From Sphagnum compactum (taxonomy: Eukaryota; Bryophyta; Sphagnopsida; Sphagnales): a stretch of 64,000 bases of DNA. The notes under the pieces are model-generated. The model did not search any database. It was not told where the DNA came from and was given only the letters and a program-made list of their open reading frames with translations. Numbering within the stretch: position 1 is the stretch's first letter; every line of letters begins with the position of its first letter. The translations under genes and the position numbers were made by a program. The stretch lies in NCBI GenBank assembly GCA_965153455.1, contig OZ234498.1, positions 20,088,001-20,152,000 of the forward strand, written 5' to 3'. Positions 23,425 to 35,086 of this stretch are shown here, piece after piece.

Positions 23425-24215
23425 TTATTTTGTTATACGGCTTAAGTCGTTCCATACAAATTCATATTAAATACCTCTTTGATGGTAAAGATTTTCAATT
23501 TGACAAGTATATTTTACCCATTTTTTCCGAGCTATTCTTTAATTTGCCTAGGAGAAAAGTTCGTCCACCCTGAACCCTAAAACGAAATTTGTGGCTGGTG
23601 CGCCGGTGGGTGTTGGGTCATTCAAGCCCAGGAAAATAAAAGGGGGGAAATTTTATATGGCACGAATTTTTTTTCCTGTTTAATCAAGCGATGAACATCC
23701 TTGGTGGGCAGGAGTCCTACAATGCTCCTACTCTAAAAAAAATGCAAATGATTACGATCCCAAAACAAAATACGTCCTTGCACAACATTAAATATTTATA
23801 CCCTATTAAATGTATTCACAAAACATAAACAGACAAAAAAAAAATCCTTGGGTGGTCCACATGTATATCCAAAACATTTGAGGGGTCCAATAAAGCAGAC
23901 TTTAAAAAATAATTCTTGATTAATTTTGTGATACGGCTTAAGTTGTTCCATACAAATCCATATTATATACCTCTTTGATGGTAAAGGTTTTCAATTTGAT
24001 AAGCATGTTTTATCCATTTTCTCCGAGCTATTCTTTAATTTCCCCAGGAGAAAAGTTTGTCCACCTTGAACCCTAAAACAAGATTTGTGGCTTGTGCGCC
24101 GGTGGGTGTTGGGTCATTAAAGCCCATGAAAAAAAAGGGGGGAAATTTTATATGGCACGAAATTTTTTTCCTGTTTAATCAAGCAATGAACATCCTTGGT
24201 GGGCAGGAGTGACTT
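23425..24215 (+). repeat. Tandem duplication, about 490-bp period
   Basis: The blocks TACGGCTTAAGTCGTTCCAT, CCTCTTTGATGGTAAAG, GGTGGGTGTTGGGTCATT and CATCCTTGGTGGGCAGGAG occur in order at about 23440-23712 and again at about 23930-24210. Confidence 0.8.
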
Positions 24216-25260
24216 GGGTGATTTTTTAGCCATTTTTTGGACCTTTTTTGAAATGAAAATAAATAAATTACCCATATCTAGACCTAGGCACACCAATTTT
24301 GTAAAAATGCTACAGCCCACCTCAAATGACAATTGCCAGTAATAATGCTAATAAATGCCGGGGGACCCTCCCCCATTGGACCTACTTGAGGAATTTGTAA
24401 AGAAAAAAGAACCCTATGTACCTCAGACAAATAATATGAACAATGGTTTGGATGAGTCATAATATTTGTCTAAGGTATTTAAGGGGGGTTTTTTTTTTGT
24501 TTTCAACCCAAAACCCTAAACTATCTATTGGATGCCCATTATGACTCAGTCTTGGATGAACCTCAAGTGAGTTAATATCTCATTTCACATTGGTAACCCA
24601 TTCTATAAGAAACATAAATCCTATTTGTACATATATATATAGAGAGAAAGAGAGAGAGGTGAATATTAGGTAAAAAAAAAGGTGATTGCTAGGTAAGTAG
24701 ATGGTTTACACATGGGTAAAGGATCGTTTTACTACATGCCTACTAACAACCTTGAAACAGAAACTGAGGTAACCATTATGGTTAGCCATTTGGTGATGAA
24801 CTGGTTGTTTGATTTGGAAGAGGTTTGTTGTTAGGGTTTAGGGGTTGAGTACCCATCCAAGTCTATAGTTGGCATGAATTGTGAATAATAATCATAGTCT
24901 TAGTGCACACACAACAAGAGCTGGAGCATTGTGTGGTATATGACTCTGCTCCTTATGGCAAGCTCAAACTCCCAAAAGCTCAAATATGGAATTTTTAATG
25001 TTTGATGAAGTCCCAAAAGAACGAACAACTCACAATTTCGGGGTTCATATTGTGAACATTCCTCAAAACATGGGACCAAATGAAATCCAAATGGAGGTTA
25101 TCTCTTATCTATCTCCCTTTGGAAGAGAAAATAAACTTAAAGGAAGAGAGAGAATATTAGGAGGAACCAACAACGGACCCTTCATATAATAAAGTGAAGT
25201 GGGATTCATATAAATTTTAATTTGATGTAGGGTTTTCACCCAAAGTGATTTTTTGGTTTT
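24216..25260. other. Non-coding with AG/AT microsatellite
   Basis: A TATA/GAGA microsatellite lies at about 24631-24658. ORF 24986-25189 has no recognisable domain. No gene is seen. Confidence 0.4.
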
Positions 25261-25261
25261 T

Positions 25262-25800
25262 TTAATGAGCCTATACATATGATCCGAGCATTACGTTCGT
25301 GATGCTTGAGGCTTGAGGCTCTTTGACCACCAAAAATACATAGTGGTGCTGAGGCTTTTTAGCGTAATGCTGAGGCTTTTTTTGTTGAATTTTTTCACTT
25401 TTTGTCACTTTTTGTTACTTTTTTTACTACTTGTAACTTTTTCAAATTATTTTTTACTGTTGAAGGTTCAGTGTTTGTTACTTTTTGTTACTTTTTTTAC
25501 TGCTGGTAACTTTCATAAATTACTTTTTTTACTGTTGAGAACGGCCAGGTGAATCATTTAGTTATATTTTTTCATTGTTTAGGGGGAGGGGATGCGCCTT
25601 GATTTTTTTCTTTTTTTTTTTTACTATTGAGGGGGAGGGGGGAGGGGGTGTAGGTTGGTTTTTTCCCTTCATTTGAAATGTGGAAGGAGGAGGGGAAAGG
25701 GGTTATTTTTTTTCTTCAATTTTTTTTTCATTGTGGAATAGTTGAGGAAGGGAAAGGTTTTTTTTTTTTTTACAAATTCATTATGGGGGGAGGGGTTGGT
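25262..25800 (+). repeat. Family E element, short copy
   Basis: The head is CTATACATATGATCC followed by the dyad GCATTACG-TT-CGTGATGC (25288-25305) and TTTGACCACC. The body shows repeated TTTTTGTTACTTTTT words, then GAGGGGGAGGGG and a CATTTGAAATGTGGAAGGAGG block. It matches the first 550 bp of 61262-62968. A further partial piece of body sequence follows at about 25940-26110. Confidence 0.75.
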
Positions 25801-26820
25801 TGAAAGTGGCTATTTCCAAAATACTAGGCACTCATGGGTTTGAATTCATTAGTGTTTAAGGAATTTATTCTTTTCGGATGTCATCAGCACCATCTACTTA
25901 ATAAGCTATTACACTTTAAATTTTTCTTTATTTTTTACTATTCAAGGGCTTGGTGAGTTGTTTTAGTTTTTTTTTGAATTGTTCAAGGGGAGGGGGTGCG
26001 CCTTTATTTATTTATTTTGATTTTTTTTACTGTTGAAGAGGAGGGGGCGGAGGTTAAGGTTTTTTTTTTCTCCTTCATTGGACATGTGTAAAGAGGAGGG
26101 GAAGGGGGTTTAGTTTTTAACCCTAAAAGCAAGGAAAAAAAAAAGGAAAAAAACCACTGCTACTACTATTACTTAATTGGTGTGTACACTCGCAATGTTG
26201 TTTACACAGAGGTGTTGTAACATGATCGTGTAGACAGTAGAGCTTAACAGAGCGTTCGAGGTGGCTGGAGTGGCCGAGCCACAGGTTACCTACTAGTTTC
26301 TTCTAATGTGAGACCTCGATTGGTGACAAGGTTGTTGAGTGATTCGGACAATAAATGGCAAATGAAATAACATCTCAATGAAGGATGGAATCATGTTACA
26401 CACACACACACACACACATACATCGCTTTCCAGACCCCTGATGTGAATGTTGATGTTCTCACAACATTTGTACACAAATATAATTAAAGTGCAACAATAC
26501 CAATTCGATATATTAATTATAAGTTTATCATGCTTGAACATGCACTTCCTAGTCACATGGAAAAGAATGAATGAACAATCAATAGATGCACCAACAAGTC
26601 CACTAACAAGCAACAAACAAAATTTTTAATGAAAAGAAAAAATTCAACAAAGAGTTAGTTAAAGCCTAACACAGAGTACGTGGATCCTCGATATTGTGCA
26701 CTTAACTCAACATTCAACGTTCTAAGAGCCTATTCAAAAGGTAATTTGAGTCGGATTGCAATCTTGTAATAATTCTAACATATGAATGGCGGACATCATG
26801 CACAATCACTTCCCCAAAAA
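25801..26820. other. Repeat remnants and intergenic DNA
   Basis: The block at 25800-25915 is homologous to 21383-21480. A CA microsatellite lies at about 26397-26418. No gene is recognised. Confidence 0.4.
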
Positions 26821-27160
26821 ACGTTCATCATTTTTTTTAATCGTTTATGGATGGGGTAGATCATTTCCAAACATTCATGGATGTCATGGATCATTTTCAA
26901 TCACCCGTGGACGAAAGAGATGATTTATATTCACTACATAGGGTGGATCTTTTTTTGGTAAGACATGGATGATGTGGATCATTTTTGGTCATCCATACAT
27001 TATTGAGATCATTTTTAACTACCTGGAAAAACACCAATTGCGTAGATCATTTTCATTTTCCCAATGCCCTTGGATCACGTCCATCATTGATATATAACCC
27101 CAACATGGGGTAGATTATTTTTGGTCACCGATACATGGCCTGTATTGGTATTATTTTTTA
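26820..27160 (+). repeat. Degenerate tandem repeats around GGATCATTTT
   Basis: The words TAGATCATTTCC, GGATCATTTTCAATCA, GTGGATCATTTTTGGTCA, GAGATCATTTTTAACTA and TAGATCATTTTC recur every 30-50 bp, together with variants of CATGGATG. At least seven units are recognisable. Confidence 0.6.
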
Positions 27161-29530
27161 TATCAGGCCTCGGTTGATTTGCTTGCATTTGAAAGGGACT
27201 TGAAGTCTGAATGGGTGCCAAATATGATGGCGGAACCAATGCGATTTGTTGGAATGTTAACATCATTGCCAATGAAAAGTTGACATGTCACATCAATTTT
27301 TGCCCCCCATTGATTGGATAAGATTGTGCCTAATTGAAAGTCTTATGGAAATTCAAAATGGCTTCATGGGCGGTTGGTAGGAACAAGTGTGTCAGGGATC
27401 GGTAGGTCGAAGGCAAGTAGGTCGATGCTTGCAGATGGTGGTGTTTGTGTAATGTGCACAGATGGCACACTAGTTGGTGGGTGGGGGCAAAAAGGTGCTT
27501 AGTAGGCCGATGCAAAGCTCACCGAACTCACTTGATTATCATATATTGTAAACGAAGAAAGTTCTTTCCCCTGAAGCTATCCAAGGTACTAAAATAGTGT
27601 AAATTAAAAGGACCCAACCAAATGTCACCTTATGGGTCAATCACTGACATTAGTGAATCAAAGGAACTTTTTTCATTAAACCCTAAAAAAAAATCCAAAA
27701 AAAGAGGAAAATGTTTCTTTTCCATCTTTTCTGGTTTCTTTGATCCTTTTATTTTTATTTTTATGTAGGATAGTTTTTATTTAAATGGTGTGATTAGTGT
27801 TTCTCTCTTTCTAATTTTGTGGTGTAGTTGAAGTGGTGATCCTCCATAACAAAGATTTAGCCAAATTGGGCCATAAACAAGATATGAAAGTGGAACAATT
27901 TAAGCACTCTTCTATCTTGTTTCCTAACTTCGGGCACCTAATATAGAATTCTTGGGATTTCTTTCTTTTTCTTTTTCCCCCCAAATTTTGGTGATAAAAC
28001 TCGCAAATTTCACTTTTTCTCAGTTTATATTTTCTTCATCAAATATATAGTTAGAACATCCCTGTAAAAAATTGTTCATAGAAGGATGGAGTCATTTTTA
28101 TGAAATTGTTACATTAAAAAAAACTATAAAATGATGTTCATAAAAATATGGATCTAGAAGTGATGATTCATAAATTATTTGTTTTCAACTTTTGTGATGT
28201 AGACTAAACCCTAAATCATACATAAAAAAATGGAGACAACCACGATAACAATCGTCTCTTTTTGCCTGAGTAGCCAAAAAATCTCACAAAATTAATGTCC
28301 ATGGATACTTTTGACAATAATTTGATTCCCAAAAACCAATGAATTTTAATATTTAATGTTTTAAATTCTCACCTCAATGTGAAATCAATTCATTACTAAA
28401 TTATGAATATAAGATCTGATACATAACAGAACATGGACATGTGAGAAAACACAATCAAGATAACTTATGTGTCTTAGTAGTAAGTGTACTTGGGCCGATG
28501 AGTAGGCATCACACTATGCAATGGCTTTTTGTGACCCTCAACATCTTGAATAAAAATGTTTAGCCCAAGCTATTTTTTTAATAAAAGCCCTATTTTGATA
28601 AATTTTCACTAATCTTCCTCCAAAACATGTTGGACAACTTGATGTTCAAGAATATGCTTTATTTTAAGGGCAATATATAAGGGTAGAAAATTTGATATGA
28701 TTCATACTTTTAATTTTAATCAATATAATATCAAAAATTCATCATTATTTTTTATGTCAACGTAAAAATTTAATGTTAATCAATATAAATATCATGGACA
28801 TGGAAAGGCACACATTAATTTATCTTTTCATATCCATGGTTGGTTGGTACTTACGAAAAGGGGTGAAATAATTATAAAGATAAGTTGTTAAATGGTTGTT
28901 TTAATAAATGAGCAGGAGATAGTTATAAGGATAAGAAGTAATCATTAAGGGAAGAAGTTAGGTAGATAATTAGGCTTGAGAATGAGATAGTTATATTTGT
29001 AAATGTCTTTGGATTTGTTCAAGCATAACCATACAATGAATCATGCAAAATCAATTGGCATATTTGGCTAAATCTCGGTGAGGATGATAGCCATTTTTTC
29101 CTACATCTTCCTACTATTTTGGCTGCAAACAAAAAATGCCTAGAAAGGAAAACTGAAGTTTGGGCTACTCCCTATTATTATCTAAGAGAGGGAGGGAGGG
29201 GCTTTAGGTGTAAGATAGTAAGATAATGCGTAAACCCTAAACCCTAGTCCTACTATATAGTGAGTGCGCACAATTAATCGTGTTGCCTGCCCTGGCTGGT
29301 GAAGGGCGCCTGCAGAAAATATAGGATTAAATGTGATCTCACTGCTACTGAGAAGGTTGGCCCATCATGATGATCGGTCCACGTGGTTTGCGATCAGTGG
29401 TCATGCACCGATTCGCTGTCCCAGTTTTAGTTTTATGGGCGGGGTTGCGAAAGAGTCCAAAACTAAACTTGGATGGGGAAACAAATTCGTCAGGTCATCT
29501 CCAGAGTAGTGCTGGAGATGCTCGAATGCA
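27161..29530. other. AT-rich intergenic DNA
   Basis: I see no gene here. A family P copy lies at about 27825-27900 (AAGTGGTGATCCTCC, then TTTAGCCAAATTGGGCCATA, then CAAGATATGAAAGT). A two-unit telomere-like motif, TAAACCCTAAACCCTA, lies at 29231-29246. Confidence 0.45.
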
Positions 29531-29545
29531 AACGCAAGTAGAAAC

Positions 29546-30538
29546 CAGCGTTGGGTGGTTCTCACTTTTTCAATGAGAACCTTCCAAGGTTTTCATTCCG
29601 ATTCTCAGAGCGAGGAGCAGAGGTTTTCCCACACAGAGATGACCTACCCGTCGGTTTTCTCCCATTGGAAACCGACTTTTTGAAAACCTCTGAAGGTATC
29701 AGTTGAATCTTTTTCAACGGGGTATTAAAACATGCGGGCACCAGTTGTCAGGGTGTTTCGCAGTGTTTTTCGTAAACTCAGGGAAACACGGCACCAGTAT
29801 TGTCGAGTTTGGTCGAAAACCGGGTGAGATCAAAGACAAACCCCCAAAAAATTACATTGGCCTTCAATTGGGGGTCAAACTCTAAAAACGCACCACTTTC
29901 TGTGCTCGACCGAGTTTCATCCGGGTTTGACCCCGTCTTCCCCTTTTCATGAAGCCTCCACTGCTGTTGGATGCATTTTCACTACTCCTCATGTACAGCT
30001 ACCATAATTACCTCGAACCTTGTGCATTAAATGCTGGGTTTTAGCATTTCATACCTAGATTTAATCAAATTTCCTTTCTTTGCGACCTCCCTCAAAGAGG
30101 GGATGGGGGGGTGAACAGAGGCCCAAAGATGGGATGACTTTAGGGAAAATTCCAGCGTTTCGTCGGGCTTCAGTTTTGGTTTGGGTGGCGCGAGCCTCCT
30201 CAACGGCTCCTTCGGGGGAGCTTCGTAAATAAACGTCGGGCTCTTCCGCAAAAGAGGGCAGTTTTAATTCATTTCAAATATAGATTTATATTCCGAGTTT
30301 TTGCAAATTTGAGAACCGGCTTCTGAGAACCGCTTTTCAAAACCGAGGGTTGTAGTTTTAGAGGACCCCGAAAGACTGAAAGCCACTGGAATTTTTTCTT
30401 TCTTAATCCATGAAACCCTTCAAGATTATCGAAATCTTTTCGTTTTTTTTAATACTGAGAACCTTAAAGGTTCTTTAAAAGGGCTGGGAGAACCGGAAGC
30501 GCCGGTTTTCACAAAAAGTGAGAACTGCCCAACGCGGC
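29546..30538. mobile_element. TIR DNA element, about 993 bp, with 7-bp direct flanks
   Basis: The 23-bp segment 29548-29570, starting GCGTTGGGTGGTTCTCAC, pairs with 30513-30535 in reverse complement at 21 of 23 positions. TAGAAAC flanks the element directly at 29539-29545 and 30539-30545, which fits a target-site duplication of about 7-8 bp. Internal ORFs are short and not recognised, so it is non-autonomous. A further AACCAGCGTGAGAACCGCCC fragment at about 30591 resembles its end. A 7-9 bp duplication points to hAT or Mutator-like insertion, but I cannot decide which. Confidence 0.65.
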
Positions 30539-30545
30539 TAGAAAC

Positions 30546-31800
30546 AGTGAGAAGAGGAAGGCCTGAATGGGATGATGCCTTAAGGTATGAACCAGCGTGA
30601 GAACCGCCCAAACGACAGAGGCTAGAAAAACCTCAAACAAAGTCACACAGCAAAAACATGGAAAGGGAAAAAAATAACGAAATTACAAAGGCTTGGAACA
30701 TTGGTCCACCATATAGAAAAGAAAGAGGAAGCAAAGAGACATGAAGGAAAACCTTCATGTTTTAAATAATTAATGAAAAAGGTCCCAAAGAAAATCTTAT
30801 CTATAAATTCACTACGTCCCTGACGGAGCTCGGGTTTCAGGCCGACCGGCCCCGGCGTTAATCGGAGGGCGGAATTTCCTGTTCCCAGTTTGTGGGCAAA
30901 GCTATTGGAGGAAATTAGGTTAGGACATTCTAGCGCGGAACGGAGACCCGGGATAGCCGATGTCAAGAACGGGGTGCCGAGTCGGGTCCGGTCCGGACTG
31001 TGTGTGACGGAGCTCGGCAACTTTTGCTCCAGAGAACACCCACTGAGGGAAGTTATCAGCAGTCACTTTTCGGAAAGTTTTTGGTATGGTCGTTGCTGAT
31101 TTTGGGTACTGTAGCTGTGCCAAAAAGAAAATTTGCTTCTCCTCCCTGACACACACACACCTGTGCCTTAGGCACGGGGCACACACTAGTTGGTTTATGT
31201 AGGATGAGTATTTTAGTGATCGTCATTGTGACAATTTCAGAGTCATTTCATATTATAATTTGTTATAAATCAAAACTCATTTTAGAATTGTTGTTTCTTG
31301 TGTGTTTGTATTTTGTTGTTTGTTTTGCACCTTTTCCATGGTTTTTGTCTGTTTTGAATTTTTTCGTTTCACACCCTTTGGATTTTATTATTATTATTAT
31401 TATTATTATTTTGGCATTGTTTATATCTTATTGTGAATTTCTTTAATGAGTCGGACTTTTGTATAGTGAAATTTACAAAATTTTATTTTTTGAAAAAATA
31501 AAACTGATTACATCAAACTTTTTATGTCCACACAAAATAATTTAATCATCATCACTAAAAGTGTGAAACAACATGGAGCCCAAATTGGATTTTATATTTA
31601 CATTCACAATGTATCTTTTTTCCTAACAAATTTTGTCATGTTTTTGACAAAAAAATATTGAGAAATTTTTGGATAAATGTGTTTTTTAATTTTAAAATCA
31701 AGTCAATTCACTAATGTTTTGAAAAAGATTACAAATTTTTTATCTCAAAATATTGAAACTTAAACCATGGAGGTTGATAGATAAGGATGCTTAATTTTTT
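30546..31800. other. Intergenic, part GC-rich
   Basis: The segment 30800-31050 is GC-rich, and TGACGGAGCTCGG occurs twice (about 30820 and 31006). The frames are open for 125 codons on the minus strand but carry no motif I know. An ATT microsatellite lies at about 31385-31412. Confidence 0.35.
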
Positions 31801-32104
31801 TTCATATTTAAACAAAAACAAGTTTGGTTACATCAGCTTATAGATGATCACCACTTCAGCTTAGGGTTTTTTTCTTTTCAATTTTGTGAAGTAGCTGAGG
31901 TGGCAATCATCTATAAGATGTTGTAGCCAGATATGGCTACAGACTAGATATGAAAGTAGAGAAAAAACAGAATCCTTCAAGATTCTGGACTGCCTACTGG
32001 AACTTATCATAAAAAATCTGGCAACTCGAATTTGGGCCATTTTTTCCATCGAAAATCCTTTGTATAGGTCGAAAATCATAATTTTCACGTCGAAATTTGA
32101 CTCA

Positions 32105-32141
<37 letters not shown>
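31800..32141 (+). mobile_element. Family P copy ending in a 36-A tract
   Basis: The TAGCCAGATATGGCTA dyad block (about 31930) and the AGGTGGCAATCATC block match the copies at about 0.95 and 27.85 kb. The segment ends at a pure run of 36 A (32106-32141). A terminal A-run suggests retroposition (SINE-like or LINE-tail), but the other two copies lack such a tail. I see no A/B box promoter or flanking target duplication. Confidence 0.4.
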
Positions 32142-32143
<2 letters not shown>

Positions 32144-32403
32144 ACTGTTTCAGCTAGGCTGCATCACAAAATTAGAAAAAAGAAAATTAATGCGTAGGCC
32201 CCTTATCTTGGGAATGTCTCCACTCCGGAGTCCCACCCTACCTCATTAAATTGGAGACCCACCGCCTCAAAGTCTGAACGTCATAGGGAAGTCGAGATTT
32301 TCTTTGCGCTGGCGGGCGGGGGGGTGTAAAGAAGTTAGGGCTCCATTTGAGAAGCGTGAGATACGGAGCGCGATCTCCATCATCATCCATCAGGTGCTCA
32401 AAC

Positions 32404-32411
32404 TATAAATG
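32404..32411 (+). promoter_or_regulatory. TATA box of the PRP39 fragment
   Basis: TATAAATG lies in a CTATAAATGGC context about 500 bp upstream of the first PRP39 codon. It is the only well-formed TATA box in this GC-richer stretch, which looks like a promoter plus 5' UTR. Confidence 0.5.
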
Positions 32412-32905
32412 GCGGGGAGCAGAGTCTTCATCTACGAAGTCACTCTTTCCCAACCCATAACCTGGACACATCCTTAAAGCAAGAAGCCGTTGATGAGATA
32501 GGCCGTTAATCTTCATGGATGGAAATCATCCATGCATACATCCCTCCCGAGGTTGAGGGCTGGCGGAGTGTCGAAGAAACCCTAGTTGCCGCCTCCACGC
32601 CGTTCCTTTCTTGCGCTGCACCTTCTTTCCCCGTTTGCTTTGTGCTTCTCTGCTGTTGCCGCTTTCTATTGCCGTTTCTCCCGCCTTCCTGGTCTTGTTT
32701 ATCAACGCCGGTGCCTGTTGGCTTTGGTTTGCTTCCTTACAAGCTTTTTTCACAAGTGCACAGCGAGTATTTTTCTTCCGTTGCTTTTCTCATTTCCTAA
32801 TCTTCTTTTTGTGTTCTGGGCTCTTGTAGTTGAGGGACTCGTTTAGGGGTTTGATTGCCGACGGTGCGCGCGCGGGGAAAGAGTGACGAGGTAGAAGTCT
32901 GACAG

Positions 32906-34280
32906 ATGGGAGACCAGGAGTTTGTAGATGTGCACAGTGTGCCTGCCGTAGTGGACTCGGCGATGACGGACCCCGTTGTTGTTACTGGAGAGGAAACCTA
33001 CAAAGTTGCTGTTGCTGCCGCTGAACATGAGGGCGTTGGGAATGAGAACGGCAACGGTGATACCAGTGTGGCGGTTGTGGAAGAGCAGGTAGCCGTGGAG
33101 GAAATGCCTGGTATGTACTATGTGCCTCTTTTTCTGTGGGAAGGGAAATGGGGTTTGGTCCGTGAAGATACAAAGCTGTTGCGGTTTGTTTTTGAAGGAA
33201 CTTAGTATGTGACGCGGGACGTGTAGGATAACGTTGATGAAGGTTTTTTACTTTGCTCGCTTTGAGCGATGCGGTGGACATGTGTGCGACCTTTGCGAAG
33301 ACTAGTTGTGTAGACCCTTACACGAGCTGTCTGAGCATGCGTTGGTGGTTTCGTGAGGTGGCTTGTGTAGCGTGCTGCGGTTGACTTTTAACGTCTGAGA
33401 TTATACACCTGGTTCGTGGTTGGAGTTTTGAGATAATCTGAGAGCAAAAAATAGGGTGTAACATTCCTCTTTGGGATTCTCCCCATGGCCCCCTCGGTAT
33501 TCTCTTTAGTGGGGGACATGGCGTCCCTAGTCTGGCATCCCCTGAGGAAGTCGAACCTAGAATTCTCTAGAACTCCAAATGCTCAAGAGAGAGAGAGCGA
33601 ATATTGGCCTTGTATTGGGAATGAGACAGCTGGTCTGCAGTGTCTTTTTATTTGTCTGCCACCACTTTCTGTATGACCCTGAGGTGATATGATTGTCTCT
33701 CACATGGTCAGAATCCCTTTTTGCAGTTCCCACTACTGAGGAGGATCGTCTCTGGGCTATAGTGAAGGAAAATGCAGCTGATTTTAATGCTTGGACTGCG
33801 TTGATTCAGGAAACTGAGAAGCTTGTGAGTTCTCCCTGCCCTGTTAAGCCGTTTCTTACTATCTGTATCTCTGTTGGACTCTCTGTGCACTATATTGAAA
33901 ATTGGGGTAAGTTTGCGATGAAGGCAAATAGGGATTTCACTCTTGCAATCTGCATTTATAGCCTGATACAGGCAGGTTTCCCTGTAAGTTTCTCATGGGC
34001 CAGGGTAACTGCTGTAAGGAACAAATTTTGACTCATGTTTGTTTTGTACAGGACAACATACTGAAGATCCAAGCTGCTTATGATACATTTCTCGCGGAGT
34101 TTCCTCTGTGCTACGGCTACTGGAAGAAGTATGCTGATCATGAGGTGCGCCTGGGCACCCCTGAGAAGAAAAGGAGGTGTATGAGCGTGCTGTGAAGGCT
34201 GTGACATACTCGATGGACATCTGGATGCATTTCTGCACATATGCGATGGAGAAGTTCGACGACCCTGAGAAAACCCGGAG
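32906..34280 (+). pseudogene. PRP39: PRP39 (pre-mRNA processing factor 39), 5' part only
   Basis: PRP39 is a U1 snRNP-associated HAT-repeat protein acting in nuclear splice-site selection. Three exons are clear: 32906-33110 (acidic N-terminus), 33727-33824 and 34052-34280. Exons 1 and 2 total 303 nt, join in frame and have GT/AG borders. Exon 2 reads [20 protein letters not shown]; exon 3 reads [20 protein letters not shown] and then [19 protein letters not shown]. These match the first HAT repeats. In exon 3 one nucleotide is missing in the A/G run at about 34168-34176, shifting the frame before EVYERAV. After the donor at 34281 no further exon is found; the family protein is several hundred residues longer. 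It may be a recent truncated duplicate or a captured 5' end. A sequencing or assembly error at the A-run could explain the shift, but not the missing exons. Confidence 0.8.
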
Positions 34281-35086
34281 GTATGTCCTGAGTTTTCTTT
34301 TTTCCTATAGCTGCTTGACACTTTTTTTGCAACCACGGGTCATCCTTTCTTCCAGTAGTCATGTGCATTACATATAACACTAAATGGATTGATGTGGTGT
34401 GTCTTCTGACCTGTGTCTGCTCTTGCTGCAGCTTTTCTAGTAAAAGATAAATTATCGGCCGGAAAAGGACGGGAGAGAGAGGAAGGCACGGAAAAGCAGG
34501 AGGCGGGGGGGGGGGGGGGTAGGAGAAGAAAAACAAAGGGTTTAGGGTTGACGAGGCATGGATGTGTGCGATCGGTAAACGTTTGAGTCTGGAGTTTTGT
34601 TTGTCTGAGGCGGATGGCGGGGGAGCGCTTCCTTTGTTCCTTCCCTCTTCCCTGCAACGCTCCAAGGTCTGTGCTTGTCCGAGTTTTTTTTTGTCCGTAT
34701 CTTGAACGCCCCGTGTCTTCTGTCATCTGCTGGGAAAGTTTCGTCGTTTCTTACTCTTGTCTGTGGGAAAGAGGAGGACCCTCGAGAAAGAGGAGGACCG
34801 TCGAGCAGGAGGTTGCAGGAGGTTTGGACAGTCTCTGGTGCACGAACAATGAGCCTTTTTTCTTAAACGAAAAAGCTTTTGTGGCGTTCCAGCGGATGCG
34901 AGATCCGTCCAGATTCAGCTCTTAGAACTAGATTTCATGGCTTGCAATTCCATCAGCTGTCGCACTGGGCGGTGAGTAAGGATAGAGGATTGATCATGAG
35001 CAGCTGGAAGCATTATGCAAACGAGAATGTTGGGGGGCGGCAGCAGCAGCAGTGGAGGACGTGACTAGGCTGACCACTTAGAAGGC
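34281..35086. other. Spacer between gene fragments
   Basis: A G-run lies at 34504-34518. ORFs at 34614-34925 and neighbours are not recognisable. The sequence just after the PRP39 donor does not contain the next PRP39 exon. Confidence 0.4.

Noticed and set aside
30800-31050. GC-rich patch considered as rDNA spacer
   Set aside because: Only one 13-bp word repeats and no rRNA sequence is seen nearby.
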